From: Rhodanobacter sp. L36
GTDB taxonomy: Bacteria; Pseudomonadota; Gammaproteobacteria; Xanthomonadales; Rhodanobacteraceae
DNA: 64,000 bases
Direction of reading: 5' to 3'
Assembly (NCBI RefSeq): GCF_009765755.1
Contig: NZ_LMUV01000011.1
Location: forward strand, 909,576-973,575
Part shown: one piece after another, positions 8,479 through 18,850 of the stretch
Position numbering within the stretch: position 1 is the stretch's first letter
Layout: every line of letters starts with the position of its first letter
Made by a program: the position numbers and the translations under genes
Notes under the pieces: model-generated
The model's input: only the letters and a program-made list of their open reading frames with translations
What the model was told of the DNA's origin: nothing
The model's database searches: none

Positions 8479-9509
8479 ATGAGTGATATCCAGCTTTTTC
8501 AGCTTGACGCGGGTAAGGCCAGCGAGTTGAAGGGTTATGCGTCCGATCTAGAAAGACCGCTGCAGACGCTGATCGAAATCAATCTGGATACCCTGCTTGG
8601 CATTCGCTTCCTCGCCAGCGAATACTCCACTGGCAAGACTCACGGCGGTCGCATCGATTCGCTAGGACTGGATGAAAACCATTGCCCGGTAATCCTGGAA
8701 TACAAACGCTCCACTGGTGAGAACGTGATCAACCAGGGCTTGTATTATCTCGACTGGCTGATGGATCACCAAGCTGAGTTCAAGCTTCTGGTGATGAAAC
8801 ATCTTGGCGATATTGCGGCGGATCTGATTGACTGGAGCGCTCCACGCTTGGTCTGCATCGCTGCGGATTTCACCCGCTACGACGGTCACGCTGTGCAGCA
8901 AATCAGCAGGAATATCGAGTTAGTCCGCTACCGTCGTTTTGGCGATGCGTTGCTGTTGCTTGAACTTGTCAACGCAAGCAGCAGTCCGACGAAAGCCGCA
9001 GCCAGACCAACAAAAACGGCTGCCCCTCCTCCTACCACCGGCGTTGCTTCAGTCAAGAGCGGAGGCGATAAAAGTTACGCCGAGTGGTTGATCAGCCTGC
9101 CGCCGAACTTAAAAGATCTGTTGACGTCCATGGAGGATCACATCGGTTCACTGGGCGATGATGTGCAGCGAAATGAGCTGAAGCTATATGTAGCCTTCAG
9201 CGCTTGAAAAATTTCGCCACGATAGTGCCGCAGAAAAGTCGATTGCTACTCTTTCTCCATCTGAACCCAGACAAGCTCGCTCCGCTTCCATCTAACGCAC
9301 GTGATGCGCGAACGTTCGGTCATTGGGGTACGGGTGATCTAGAACTTGCCATAGCTACTTCGGCTGATTTCGACGCAATCAAAGCGTTGATCCTCGATGC
9401 CTATGAGGGACGTAGCTCCTCACTCTTACATCGCATACTTCCTACTGCGCCGGCTGCCCGTTCGAAGCCGACACGCCGCCATCGACGGCGACCATCGCGC
9501 CGGTCATGA
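8479..9509 (+). pseudogene. NucS/DUF5655-type predicted nuclease, broken by a one-base frameshift
   Basis: The gene starts at ATG 8479 with GAAGGG 8 nt upstream and reads 242 codons to a stop at 9205-9207. The first part resembles RecB/NucS-like nuclease domains: a basic and acidic core with GRIDSLGLDENH and VILEYKRS (D...ExK), near residues 60-80. A low-complexity Ala/Thr/Pro linker follows, then the beginning of a DUF5655 domain ending KLYVAF. The rest of that domain (LKNFATIV, LLLFLHLNPDKL, GHWGTGDLEL, AYEG) continues in another frame from 9204 to about 9410. Adding one base near 9199 restores a continuous protein. After AYEG the frame has no early stop and runs into the 3' end of the convergent SDR gene, so the native end also seems lost. 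Such genes are often neighbours of type I systems. A sequencing error is the simplest alternative to a true mutation. Confidence 0.75.
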
Positions 9510-10197
9510 AGCTGGCGTCGGCGCTGGCGAGGAAGGCGACAACGGCGGCGACTTCTTCGGGTTCGCAGACGCGGCCGAGGGGGATGCGTTCGACGAATTT
9601 GGCGACGAGGTCTTTGTCCTTGAGCATTTCTTCGGTCATGCCGGTGCGGGTGAGGCTGGGGCAGACGGCGTTGACGCGCACGCCTTTCTTGCCGAGGTCG
9701 AGTGCGAGCGAGCGCGTGAGGTTGACCACGCCACCCTTGGCTGCGTTGTACGGGCTCATGCCCCAGTCGCCGCCGGTGCCAGAGACGGACGCGGTGTTGA
9801 CGATGCAGCCTTTGGTCTTGATGAGATGGGGGATGGCGGCGCGGCTACCGAAGAACACGCCGTTGAGGTCGGTGCCGATGACTTTGTTCCAGGCCTCGTC
9901 GTCGATCTCGGTGGGGTCGCCCTGCTCCACCACGCCGGCGTTGTTGATCATCACGTCGAGCCGTTCGAAGTACTCGATGGTGGTCGCCACGGCGTGGCTG
10001 ATGTCGGAGGAGTCGGAGACGTCGGCCTGGATCACCAGCGTGCGATCGGCCGGAAGATCGGCCGCGGTGTTGTCCGGCCGCTTGCGATCGACCAGCACCA
10101 CGTTGGCGCCCTCTTTCGAAAACCGCCGCGCCATCGCCGCACCCATGCCGGATGCCGCGCCGGTGATCAGCACCACTTTGTCTTTGAACCGCTCCAT
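9442..10197 (-). CDS. SDR family NAD(P)-dependent oxidoreductase (glucose dehydrogenase/FabG-like)
   Basis: This 251-residue classical short-chain dehydrogenase probably oxidises an alcohol or reduces a ketone with NAD(P). The nucleotide-binding TGAASGMG is near residues 12-19, NNAG is in the middle, and the active site is a Ser in NTASVSG followed by YNAAK. The C-terminus ends in a VDGG motif typical of the family. The start ATG 10197 is preceded by AAAGGGG; the longer frame upstream shows no family sequence. A CRP/Clp-like site lies about 50 nt upstream. Its 3' end meets the frameshifted nuclease gene of the defence island. The substrate cannot be told. Confidence 0.88.
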   Translation of the reverse strand: MERFKDKVVLITGAASGMGAAMARRFSKEGANVVLVDRKRPDNTAADLPADRTLVIQADVSDSSDISHAVATTIEYFERLDVMINNAGVVEQGDPTEIDDEAWNKVIGTDLNGVFFGSRAAIPHLIKTKGCIVNTASVSGTGGDWGMSPYNAAKGGVVNLTRSLALDLGKKGVRVNAVCPSLTRTGMTEEMLKDKDLVAKFVERIPLGRVCEPEEVAAVVAFLASADASFMTGAMVAVDGGVSASNGQPAQ

Positions 10198-10245
10198 GTG
10201 CACCCCTTTCGCTATGCACCCCAATGGCGCACTTGCGCGAAAAAC

Positions 10246-10261
10246 TGTGACAGCGGTCACG
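10246..10261 (-). promoter_or_regulatory. CRP/Clp-like binding site upstream of the SDR gene
   Basis: TGTGACAGCGGTCACG matches the consensus TGTGA-N6-TCACA with one mismatch. It lies 49-64 bases upstream of the SDR start codon on the minus strand. Xanthomonads use the CRP homologue Clp at such sites. Function is inferred from the sequence alone. Confidence 0.4.
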
Positions 10262-10362
10262 TGGAGTGGTCGTGGATGAAAGGTTGGAAAATTGCGGGAT
10301 TTCGTGTGGATTGGATGAAGGGCGCGTGTGGTGAATGTCGACGTGCGCGTTGATCGATGTAA

Positions 10363-10386
10363 CAAAAAAGCCCCGCATGGCGGGGC
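10363..10386 (-). terminator. Rho-independent terminator of purA
   Basis: A perfect 7-bp stem GCCCCGC/GCGGGGC (10370-10376 with 10380-10386, 3-nt loop) is followed on the minus strand by a run of six T. It lies 47 nt after the purA stop. Confidence 0.85.
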
Positions 10387-10432
10387 TCTTCTTGATTGCG
10401 GCGACGATAAAGTTCTTCGTTCCTTCGCCTTA

Positions 10433-11806
<1,374 letters not shown>

Positions 11807-12679
11807 TCAGCGTTTGGGTGCAGCGGGGTCGCTGAAGTAACGCAGGAATTCGGAATCGGGTTTGAGTACCAGCACACCCTTGCCGTCTTTGAACGACTTG
11901 GCGTACGCGGCCATGCTGCGATAGAACGCGAAGAACTCCGGATCCTGTCCGTACGACTGCGCGTAAATCGCGGCAGCCTGCGCGTCGCCATCGCCGCGAA
12001 TCTTTGCGGCATCGCGATTGGCATCGGCCTTCAGCACCAGCGCCTGTCGATCGGCATCGGCCTGAATTTTCGCCGCGGCTTCCTGGCCGGTGTAGCGCAG
12101 TTCGTTGGCCAGCTGCAGGCGCTCGGCCTTCATCCGCTTGTAGACCGATTCGCTGACTTCGTCCGGCAGATCGATGCGCTTGATGCGCACGTCGACGATC
12201 GCGATGCCGAGGTTCTTGCGCGCGGACGCGTCGGTCTGCTGGCGCACGCGCTCGGTGATGTCCTTGCGGCCGCCGGAGATCAGTTCTTCCAGCGTGCGTG
12301 CGTTGAACTCGAAACGCAGTGCGTCCTTGATCACCGGCGTGAGGCGTTGCTCCGCCTGCAGCTGGTCGCCGCCGGTGGCGCGATAGAACGCGGCGTTGTC
12401 GGCGATGCGCCACTTGGCATAGAAATCGACGTTGACGCTTTTCTTCTCGGAGGTGAAGTAACGCTCCGGCGGTGCGTCGAGCGACAGGATGCGGTTGTCG
12501 AACAGCATGACCTGCTGCAGCAACGGCACCTTGAAATGCAGGCCGGGACGGTAGTCGGTGCGCACGATGCGGCCGAACTGCAGCAGCAGTGCGTTCTCAC
12601 CTTCGCCCACGACGAACAGGCTGTTGAGGCCGAGCAGTATCAGCAACACGACAACGATGGCGGGAACGATGCGCTTCAT
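11807..12679 (-). CDS. hflC: HflC, membrane-bound modulator of FtsH protease
   Basis: HflC is an SPFH/prohibitin-family protein of 290 residues anchored by one N-terminal membrane helix (about residues 5-22). With HflK it forms a large periplasmic cage around the FtsH protease and limits its access to membrane substrates. The SPFH domain covers about 22-190, followed by an Ala/Arg/Glu-rich coiled coil. The ATG overlaps the hflK stop by 4 nt (12676-12679), consistent with equimolar synthesis. PurA follows after a gap of 81 nt. Confidence 0.96.
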   Translation of the reverse strand: MKRIVPAIVVVLLILLGLNSLFVVGEGENALLLQFGRIVRTDYRPGLHFKVPLLQQVMLFDNRILSLDAPPERYFTSEKKSVNVDFYAKWRIADNAAFYRATGGDQLQAEQRLTPVIKDALRFEFNARTLEELISGGRKDITERVRQQTDASARKNLGIAIVDVRIKRIDLPDEVSESVYKRMKAERLQLANELRYTGQEAAAKIQADADRQALVLKADANRDAAKIRGDGDAQAAAIYAQSYGQDPEFFAFYRSMAAYAKSFKDGKGVLVLKPDSEFLRYFSDPAAPKR

Positions 12680-13743
12680 GGCTGGCTCCCGTTCTTCGCG
12701 TCGTTGCTGGCAGCGTCGCCGGCACTCGGAACCACGGCGTTCACCGTGCCCATCTCGCTGATCGGCTCGCGGCCGACCGGCAGGTTGATGATGTTGCGGC
12801 CGCTGGTGGTGTCGATCACTTTGGCGTTGTCGGCCATCACCTGCTCCATCGTTTCCAGATACAGGCGGCGGCGGGTGACTTCCGGCGCGGCCTTGTACTC
12901 CTTGAGGATGAGGCTGAAGTAGGTAGCGTCACCCTGCGCACGCGCGATGCGTTCGGCCTTGTAGCCGTCAGCCTGCTGCGCGATGGCGGCAGCATCGCCG
13001 CGAGCCACCGGCACGACCTTGTTGGCGTAGGCCAGTGCACCGTTCTCGATGCCCTGCTTGTCTTCACGCGCCTTGTTGACGTCGTCGAAGGCTTCTTTCA
13101 CTTCCTTCGGCGGCGACACGTTCTGGAAGCTCACTTCGGTCACGCGCAGGCCGGAGTCGTAACCGTCAAGGGTTTTCTGCAAGGTCTGCTGCGACTCGCT
13201 GACCAGGTTGGCGCCGGCGGCGGAGAGAATCTGGTCCATGTCGCTGCCGCCGATCACGCCACGCACGGCGGCTTCGGCTGCAGCCTGGATGCTGCCGTCG
13301 GGGTCGTTGAGCGAGAACAGATATTTGCGCGCGTCATCCACCTGGTATTGCACGGTGAAATCGACGGTGATGATGTTTTCGTCGCGGGTAAGCATGCTCA
13401 CGGTGTCATTGACCGAACGCACACGCGTGGCCTCGACCTTGGTCACCGCTTCGATCGGCTGCGGGAGCTTGAAGTGGAAGCCGGGGCTCAGATTGCGCGA
13501 GTACTGGCCGAAGCGCAGCACCACGCCGACCTGGCGCGCGTCGATCACCGTGTAGCTGCTGAGCAGCAAGCCGACGATCAGCAGCACGATGACGCCGGTC
13601 AGCAGGCTGCCGGGACCCTGGCCGAATTTGCCGAGGCCGGATTTCAGGTTCTTGAGCAAACCATCCAGCGGCGACTTGCTGCCGGACTGGCGGTTTTTGC
13701 CCCAAGGATCACGTTGCCCGTTTCCGGGTTCATTCCACGCCAC
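12676..13743 (-). CDS. hflK: HflK, membrane-bound modulator of FtsH protease
   Basis: This 355-residue SPFH-domain partner of HflC has the characteristic polar, Gly/Lys/Ser-rich cytoplasmic N-terminus (about 1-45), a membrane segment at about 47-65 and the SPFH domain from about 67. A helical region ends in the Ala-rich C-terminus. The start is GTG 13743, supported by AAGGAG 7-8 nt upstream and by the family-like N-terminus MAWNEPGNG. It is translationally coupled to hflC. A 168-nt gap separates it from hflX, long enough for a promoter, although I see no clear -35/-10 pair. Confidence 0.96.
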   Translation of the reverse strand: MAWNEPGNGQRDPWGKNRQSGSKSPLDGLLKNLKSGLGKFGQGPGSLLTGVIVLLIVGLLLSSYTVIDARQVGVVLRFGQYSRNLSPGFHFKLPQPIEAVTKVEATRVRSVNDTVSMLTRDENIITVDFTVQYQVDDARKYLFSLNDPDGSIQAAAEAAVRGVIGGSDMDQILSAAGANLVSESQQTLQKTLDGYDSGLRVTEVSFQNVSPPKEVKEAFDDVNKAREDKQGIENGALAYANKVVPVARGDAAAIAQQADGYKAERIARAQGDATYFSLILKEYKAAPEVTRRRLYLETMEQVMADNAKVIDTTSGRNIINLPVGREPISEMGTVNAVVPSAGDAASNDAKNGSQP

Positions 13744-13911
13744 TGTCAGTCTCCTTGAGACGGCCGGGAGGCCGGCAATCGCGGCCGGAATTTACGTTGG
13801 GATCACGCATCGGAATGGCCGCGCCGGTGAAGTGTTGCAATGCCCGGCTTGAGGCCGCGCAAACGTCGGGGATTCTAGCAGAGGGAGGCCAAGTCGTCCG
13901 CAGCACCGGCA

Positions 13912-15213
13912 CTATTCGACCGTCGCGAGCAGCTCACGCAGCAGCAGCGTTTCAGTCGCATCACCACCGCTGAGTGGCGCAATCACGCTGCGCGGCGCAT
14001 CGATGTGCAGCTGCCAGCCGTGTTCATCCACTGTCTCGCCGGTGATCGCACCGGCTGCCTTGAGTCGGGCATGCAGGCGCCCCGCCGACAGGGGCAACAG
14101 CAATTCCGATTGCACGCGTTCGCCACCGAGCAACTCGCCCAGTGCCTGGCGCAACAAATCGATACCGGCGCCGGTCGCCGCCGACAACCAGACGCGAACC
14201 GGTTTGCCGGCCGCATCTCGATCGATGCGCGGCTCGGCGCCGGCAAGATCGATCTTGTTCATCACGTGCAATTGCGGCACGTCGCCGGAATCGATTTCTT
14301 CCAGCACGTTGTCCACCACGCGATGCAGGCGCTCGCGCTCCTCGTCGGCCGCGTCGCTGACGTGCAGCAGCAGATCTGCATCGCGCGCTTCGGCGAGCGT
14401 GGCGCGAAAAGCCGCGACCAGATCGTGCGGCAGCTCGCGGATGAAACCGACGGTGTCGGCCAGCACGGCTGGACCGCAGCTGAGGTTCTCGAGCTTGCGC
14501 ACGGTCGGGTCTAGCGTGGCGAACAACAGATCGGCGGCGAACACATCACCCGTGGTCAGCGCGTTGAACAAGGTCGACTTGCCGGCGTTGGTGTAACCGA
14601 CGAGTGCCACGCGCGGCACAATATTGCGCAGTCGCGCACGGCGTTGCTGGCCGCGCTGGGTCTGCACTTTCTGCAGGCGTTTGGTCAGCATCTTGACGCG
14701 CTCGGCGAGCAGCCGGCGATCGAGTTCGAGCTGGGTTTCACCGGGACCGCGGTTGCCGATCATGCCGCCGCGCTGGGCGTCCAGATGGGTCCAGCCGCGC
14801 ACGAGTCGCGTGGCGATGTGCTTGAGCTGCGCCAGCTCCACCTCCAGCTTGCCTTCGTGCGAACGCGCACGCTGGGCGAAGATGTCCAGGATCAGGCCGG
14901 CGCGATCGACCACGCGCACGCCGACGTGTTTCTCGAGGTTTCGTTCCTGCACTGGCGTCAGCACGTGATCAACCAGCACGAGGTCGGCTTCCAGCGCGCG
15001 CACGGCTTCGGCCACTTCGTCGGCCTTGCCGCTGCCGACGTAATAACGCGGGTTGGGATCTTCGACGCGGGCGGCGATGACGCCGAGCACTTCGGCGCCG
15101 GCGGACTTCACCAGTTCGGCGAATTCCTCACCACGGCGAATGGTGTCGCCTTCGCCCCGCGAGTGAGGAAGCAGGAGCAGCGCACGGTCGCCTTTCTTTT
15201 CTCTATCGAACAC
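13912..15213 (-). CDS. hflX: GTPase HflX (ribosome rescue/splitting factor)
   Basis: HflX is a 433-residue OBG-HflX GTPase that binds the 50S subunit and splits stalled ribosomes under stress. The N-terminal HflX domain contains YYVGSGKADE and the glycine-rich GNRGPGETQLE loop. A helical linker precedes the G domain with G1 GYTNAGKST, G3 DTVGFI and G4 NKID. The start is GTG 15213 giving MFDREKKG, which resembles the E. coli HflX N-terminus. It lies 57 nt downstream of hfq and is likely cotranscribed with it. Confidence 0.95.
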   Translation of the reverse strand: MFDREKKGDRALLLLPHSRGEGDTIRRGEEFAELVKSAGAEVLGVIAARVEDPNPRYYVGSGKADEVAEAVRALEADLVLVDHVLTPVQERNLEKHVGVRVVDRAGLILDIFAQRARSHEGKLEVELAQLKHIATRLVRGWTHLDAQRGGMIGNRGPGETQLELDRRLLAERVKMLTKRLQKVQTQRGQQRRARLRNIVPRVALVGYTNAGKSTLFNALTTGDVFAADLLFATLDPTVRKLENLSCGPAVLADTVGFIRELPHDLVAAFRATLAEARDADLLLHVSDAADEERERLHRVVDNVLEEIDSGDVPQLHVMNKIDLAGAEPRIDRDAAGKPVRVWLSAATGAGIDLLRQALGELLGGERVQSELLLPLSAGRLHARLKAAGAITGETVDEHGWQLHIDAPRSVIAPLSGGDATETLLLRELLATVE

Positions 15214-15270
15214 GAGTGGGTGTGGTCCTCACAGAACAGACCCACTTCATGCGGGCGCGCACGCTGTCTA

Positions 15271-15555
15271 TCAAGCGTCCGCGTCGCCGGAACCGGACGG
15301 TGCATCGCCGGGACCATCGTGGTCGGGGCCGTCGTGGCCATTGCCCATGCGCACATTGCGACTGGGCACCACGGTGGAAATGGCGTGCTTGTAGACCATC
15401 TGGCTGACCTGGTTGCGCAACAGCACCACAAACTGGTCGAACGATTCGACCGTGCCCTGCAACTTGATGCCGTTGACCAGATAGATGGCGACGGGCACGC
15501 GCTCGCGCCGTAATGCATTCAGAAACGGATCCTGCAACGATTGTCCCTTGGACAT
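15271..15555 (-). CDS. hfq: RNA chaperone Hfq
   Basis: Hfq is the hexameric Sm-like RNA chaperone that pairs small RNAs with mRNAs. The 94-residue protein starts at ATG 15555 after a strong AAGGGGAG site. It has the Sm1 motif around [13 protein letters not shown] and the Sm2 motif with YKHAIST. The C-terminal tail of about 25 residues is rich in Asp, Gly and His instead of the long tail of enterobacterial Hfq. It lies between miaA and hflX, the usual order. Confidence 0.97.
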   Translation of the reverse strand: MSKGQSLQDPFLNALRRERVPVAIYLVNGIKLQGTVESFDQFVVLLRNQVSQMVYKHAISTVVPSRNVRMGNGHDGPDHDGPGDAPSGSGDADA

Positions 15556-15710
15556 TTCTTCTTCTCCCCTTGCCACGGACAGGTCCGGAAAAAACGCCAA
15601 GCGGCGCCCCGACCCAACATGACTGGATGTTAACTGTTTTCAAAAGCTTGGTGAAAGGGGCTTTGCGGAACGGGTGCCCGATTTGATGGCGAAACTGCGC
15701 TTTTAACCGG

Positions 15711-16658
15711 TCAATGGGCGCGATCGATAAACAAGTCCAGAGCGAGGCTCGCGCGTTTCAACACGTCGGGCCGATCGGGATCGATCAGTTTTGCCCCGAC
15801 GTCGCTACGCAGCCAGGTGATCTGTCGCTTGGCCAGCTGGCGCGTGGCGAAGATGCCGCGATCGCGGAATTCGGCGGTATCCGTCGCGCCGCCAAGATGT
15901 TCCAGGGCTTGTCGATAACCCACGGCGCGCATCGACGGCAGGTCAGGATGTAGATCACCCCGCGCGCGCAGTGTGCGCACTTCGTCCAGAAACCCCGCTG
16001 CGAGCATGGCGTCAAAACGTTGCGCGATCCGTTCGTGCAGCGTGGACCGATGTTCCGGCAGCAACGCCAGCTTCAGCACGCGCCATGGAAACGAGATCGA
16101 CGCAGCTTGCTGTAGCTCGGACAGTGGACGACCGGTGAGTTCGATGACTTCCAGCGCGCGCTGCAGCCGTTGTGCATCGTTGCTGCCGATGCGTGCGGCG
16201 GCTTGGGGATCCAACCTCGCCAGTCGTGCATGCATGGCCAGCCAGCCGATGCGCTGCGCTTCCTCCGACAGACGTCCACGCAGTTCGGGATCGGCTTCGG
16301 GCAAGTCGGAAAGACCTTGCTGCAAGGCGCGGAAGTAAAGTCCCGTGCCGCCGACCAGCAGTGGCACTTTTCCGCGTGCGCCGATGCGATGCATCGCGGC
16401 GATGGCGTCTTCGCGGAAATCGGCGGCCGAATATGGCTGCGCCGGGTCGCGGATATCGATGAGGTCGTGTGGATAGCGCGCAAGCGTCGCAGCGTCCGGC
16501 TTGGCGGTGCCGATATCCATGCCGCGATAGACCAGCGCCGAATCCACACTGACGAGTTCCAGCGGAAACCGCTCGCTCAACTCGCAGGCCAGCGCGGTCT
16601 TGCCCGAGGCCGTGGGGCCCATCAGAAAGATGGCGAGGGGGCGCGAATCGAAAGGCAT
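15711..16658 (-). CDS. miaA: tRNA dimethylallyltransferase
   Basis: MiaA adds a dimethylallyl group to A37 of tRNAs reading UNN codons. The 315-residue protein has the P-loop GPTASGKT (about 13-20), the [18 protein letters not shown] substrate motif, DIRDP and GGTGLY. The C-terminal region contains the conserved [10 protein letters not shown] helix. It opens the hfq-hflX-hflK-hflC-purA series; mutL, which often precedes miaA, is not upstream here. Instead an unrelated gene diverges from it, with 125 nt between the two starts. Confidence 0.96.
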   Translation of the reverse strand: MPFDSRPLAIFLMGPTASGKTALACELSERFPLELVSVDSALVYRGMDIGTAKPDAATLARYPHDLIDIRDPAQPYSAADFREDAIAAMHRIGARGKVPLLVGGTGLYFRALQQGLSDLPEADPELRGRLSEEAQRIGWLAMHARLARLDPQAAARIGSNDAQRLQRALEVIELTGRPLSELQQAASISFPWRVLKLALLPEHRSTLHERIAQRFDAMLAAGFLDEVRTLRARGDLHPDLPSMRAVGYRQALEHLGGATDTAEFRDRGIFATRQLAKRQITWLRSDVGAKLIDPDRPDVLKRASLALDLFIDRAH

Positions 16659-16783
16659 CGCCGCATTGTAGGAGGTTGCGCGTGCGGCGACGGCGAGATA
16701 AACCGCGCGAGGAACAGGTCAACGATGCCGACACGAAACGCGTTGGATCACCTTGCGCGTCGTTTCGTGCGAACAGGGAATCG

Positions 16784-17548
16784 ATGGTGAAGACTCAACG
16801 TGGTAAAGCCGAAGCACGATCCGACTTTCGACATCCCCAATGTGCCGTGCCTTATTTGAGATCGTTCCGACCGGTAGCTGTGCTGATCACCATATCGCTG
16901 TCCTTTGGCGTTGCGACCGTGATTCATGCGGCCAGCACCTCGATGGCGGATTTCACCGGCATCTGGCGACTGGACGATCAGCACAGCGATAGTCCGTCGG
17001 ATATTGCCACGCGGTTGCACCTGGAAGAAAAAGCCGAGAAACCGGCGCAACTATCCACAGGCGCCGCAACGGGAACATCGAGCAGTGGCCCGTCCGCGAA
17101 CCACAAGGGTGGGCGCGGTGGGCACGGCGGCGGCCTGGGTGGCGGGCATGGGCGCGGCGGAAATCACAGCCAGAACAAGACCGACGACAGCGACGGCAAC
17201 GGTGCGCCCAAGGCCGACGATCCACCGCCGCTGCTCGCCGAGGATTCAATCATGAATGTGCAGCAGGACACGAAGGCCATTCATGTGGTGTTCGACGGCA
17301 AGGATCAACTCGACGGCCGGCTCGACGGCATCGTGCGGCAGTCGCTCAATGGCAATGCGATGGTGCAATCCCAACTGGGCGCGGATGGTCTGGAGATTTC
17401 CATGCAATTCGACGGCGAAGTGAGGCTGCTGCAGCGCTGGGCGAGGTCGACCGACGGCCATCATTTGATCGTGACGGAATCCTGGACCACGCCGGCGGTG
17501 AAGCAGCCGATCGTTTTCAAGCGCACTTACGACCGTCTCGATATCTGA
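16784..17548 (+). CDS. Secreted Gly/His-rich protein of unknown function
   Basis: I do not recognise this 254-residue protein. The start at ATG 16784 (AGGGAA just upstream) gives a basic N-terminus of about 25 residues and then a hydrophobic stretch (about 28-45) ending in HAAS, which looks like a signal peptide or anchor. Residues about 85-130 are a low-complexity segment rich in Gly, His, Arg and Asn (GGHGGGLGGGHGRGG). The C-terminal half is an ordered-looking, beta-rich domain with IHVVFDGKDQLDG and HHLIVTESW. The segment from TGIWRLDDQHSD resembles lipocalin-like export proteins only loosely. The His/Gly segment could bind metal, which is speculation. Confidence 0.7.
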   Translation: MVKTQRGKAEARSDFRHPQCAVPYLRSFRPVAVLITISLSFGVATVIHAASTSMADFTGIWRLDDQHSDSPSDIATRLHLEEKAEKPAQLSTGAATGTSSSGPSANHKGGRGGHGGGLGGGHGRGGNHSQNKTDDSDGNGAPKADDPPPLLAEDSIMNVQQDTKAIHVVFDGKDQLDGRLDGIVRQSLNGNAMVQSQLGADGLEISMQFDGEVRLLQRWARSTDGHHLIVTESWTTPAVKQPIVFKRTYDRLDI

Positions 17549-17610
17549 ACCTCACAGGTGTCGGCAGCGGATGTCGCGTCGCGTCAAGGCATGCGGCGCA
17601 TCGAACGACC

Positions 17611-17616
17611 TATAAT
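17611..17616 (+). promoter_or_regulatory. Consensus -10 element upstream of tdh
   Basis: A perfect TATAAT lies 68 nt upstream of the tdh start codon. No good -35 is seen at the expected distance, so an activator or an unusual -35 would be needed. Confidence 0.4.
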
Positions 17617-17683
17617 TGCCGATTGGTTTCCCACCCTGCCCACGTTTCGGGCCCGCACTGGATTTCCCATGCAGCAGCAGACG

Positions 17684-18703
17684 ATGAAAGCCTTGGTCAA
17701 GCGCAAACCCGAACAGGGCATCTGGCTGGAAGAAGTGCCGGTGCCGCAGGTTGGCCCGAACGAGGTGCTGATCAAGATCGAGAAAACCGCGATTTGCGGC
17801 ACCGACCTGCATATCTACAAGTGGGACGAATGGTCACAGCGCACGATCACGCCGGGCCTAACCATCGGTCACGAGTTTGTCGGACGCATCGTGGAAATCG
17901 GCCCGGGCGTCACCGGCTACAAAATCGGTGACCGTGTCTCCGCCGAAGGCCACATCGTCTGTGGCCACTGCCGCAATTGCCGCGCCGGCCGCCAGCATCT
18001 GTGTCCGAACACCATCGGCATTGGCGTGAATCGCAACGGTGCCTTCGCCGAATACATGACGATGCCGGCCTCGAACCTGTGGCCGATCCCCGACCAGATT
18101 CCGTCCGAGCTGGCCGCGTTCTTCGACCCTTATGGCAATGCCGCGCATTGCGCGCTGGAGTTCGACCTGATCGGCGAGGACGTGCTGATCACCGGCGCCG
18201 GTCCGATCGGCATCATTGCCGCGGGCATCTGCAAGCACATCGGTGCGCGCAATGTGGTGGTCACCGACGTCAACGATTACCGACTCAAGCTCGCTGCCGA
18301 CATGGGCGCTACGCGCGTCGTGAACGTGTCCAAGCAGTCGCTGAAGGAAACCGTGGCCGACCTGCACATCGAGGGTTTCGACGTGGGCCTTGAGATGAGC
18401 GGCAATCCGCGCGCGTTCTCCGACATGCTCGACTGCATGTACCACGGCGGCAAGATCGCGATGCTGGGCATCATGCCGCGCGGCGCCGGCATCGACTGGG
18501 ACAAGGTGATTTTCAAGGGCCTCACGTTGCAGGGCATTTACGGCCGGCGCATGTACGAGACCTGGTACAAGATGACCCAGATGGTGCTGACCGGTTTTCC
18601 GCTGCAGAAAGTACTGACCCATCAGATTGCCATCGACGATTTCCAGCGCGGCTTCGACCTGATGGATGCAGGCAACTGCGGCAAGGTCGTCTGCACCTGG
18701 TAA
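17684..18703 (+). CDS. tdh: L-threonine 3-dehydrogenase
   Basis: Tdh oxidises L-threonine with NAD+ to 2-amino-3-ketobutyrate, which Kbl then cleaves to glycine and acetyl-CoA. This 339-residue medium-chain zinc dehydrogenase aligns along its length with E. coli Tdh: [21 protein letters not shown], the structural-zinc cysteines in [15 protein letters not shown], the Rossmann motif GAGPIG and DVGLEMSG. I chose ATG 17684 (MKALVKRK) to match E. coli; ATG 17669 would add five residues. Its partner kbl is 3.9 kb downstream, beyond a DUF748 gene on the same strand. Confidence 0.96.
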   Translation: MKALVKRKPEQGIWLEEVPVPQVGPNEVLIKIEKTAICGTDLHIYKWDEWSQRTITPGLTIGHEFVGRIVEIGPGVTGYKIGDRVSAEGHIVCGHCRNCRAGRQHLCPNTIGIGVNRNGAFAEYMTMPASNLWPIPDQIPSELAAFFDPYGNAAHCALEFDLIGEDVLITGAGPIGIIAAGICKHIGARNVVVTDVNDYRLKLAADMGATRVVNVSKQSLKETVADLHIEGFDVGLEMSGNPRAFSDMLDCMYHGGKIAMLGIMPRGAGIDWDKVIFKGLTLQGIYGRRMYETWYKMTQMVLTGFPLQKVLTHQIAIDDFQRGFDLMDAGNCGKVVCTW

Positions 18704-18850
18704 GCAAAACCGGCACCCGCGCTCATCGAACACGGTGAGCGCGTTGTACACTCCGACGCGCACGAAATTGCTACGGCTTGATCGGATCGAAAGGGGTTTC
18801 GAACTGATCCGATCTCGCCTTCGTTCATGGCGTCATCGGAGCATGTCGGT

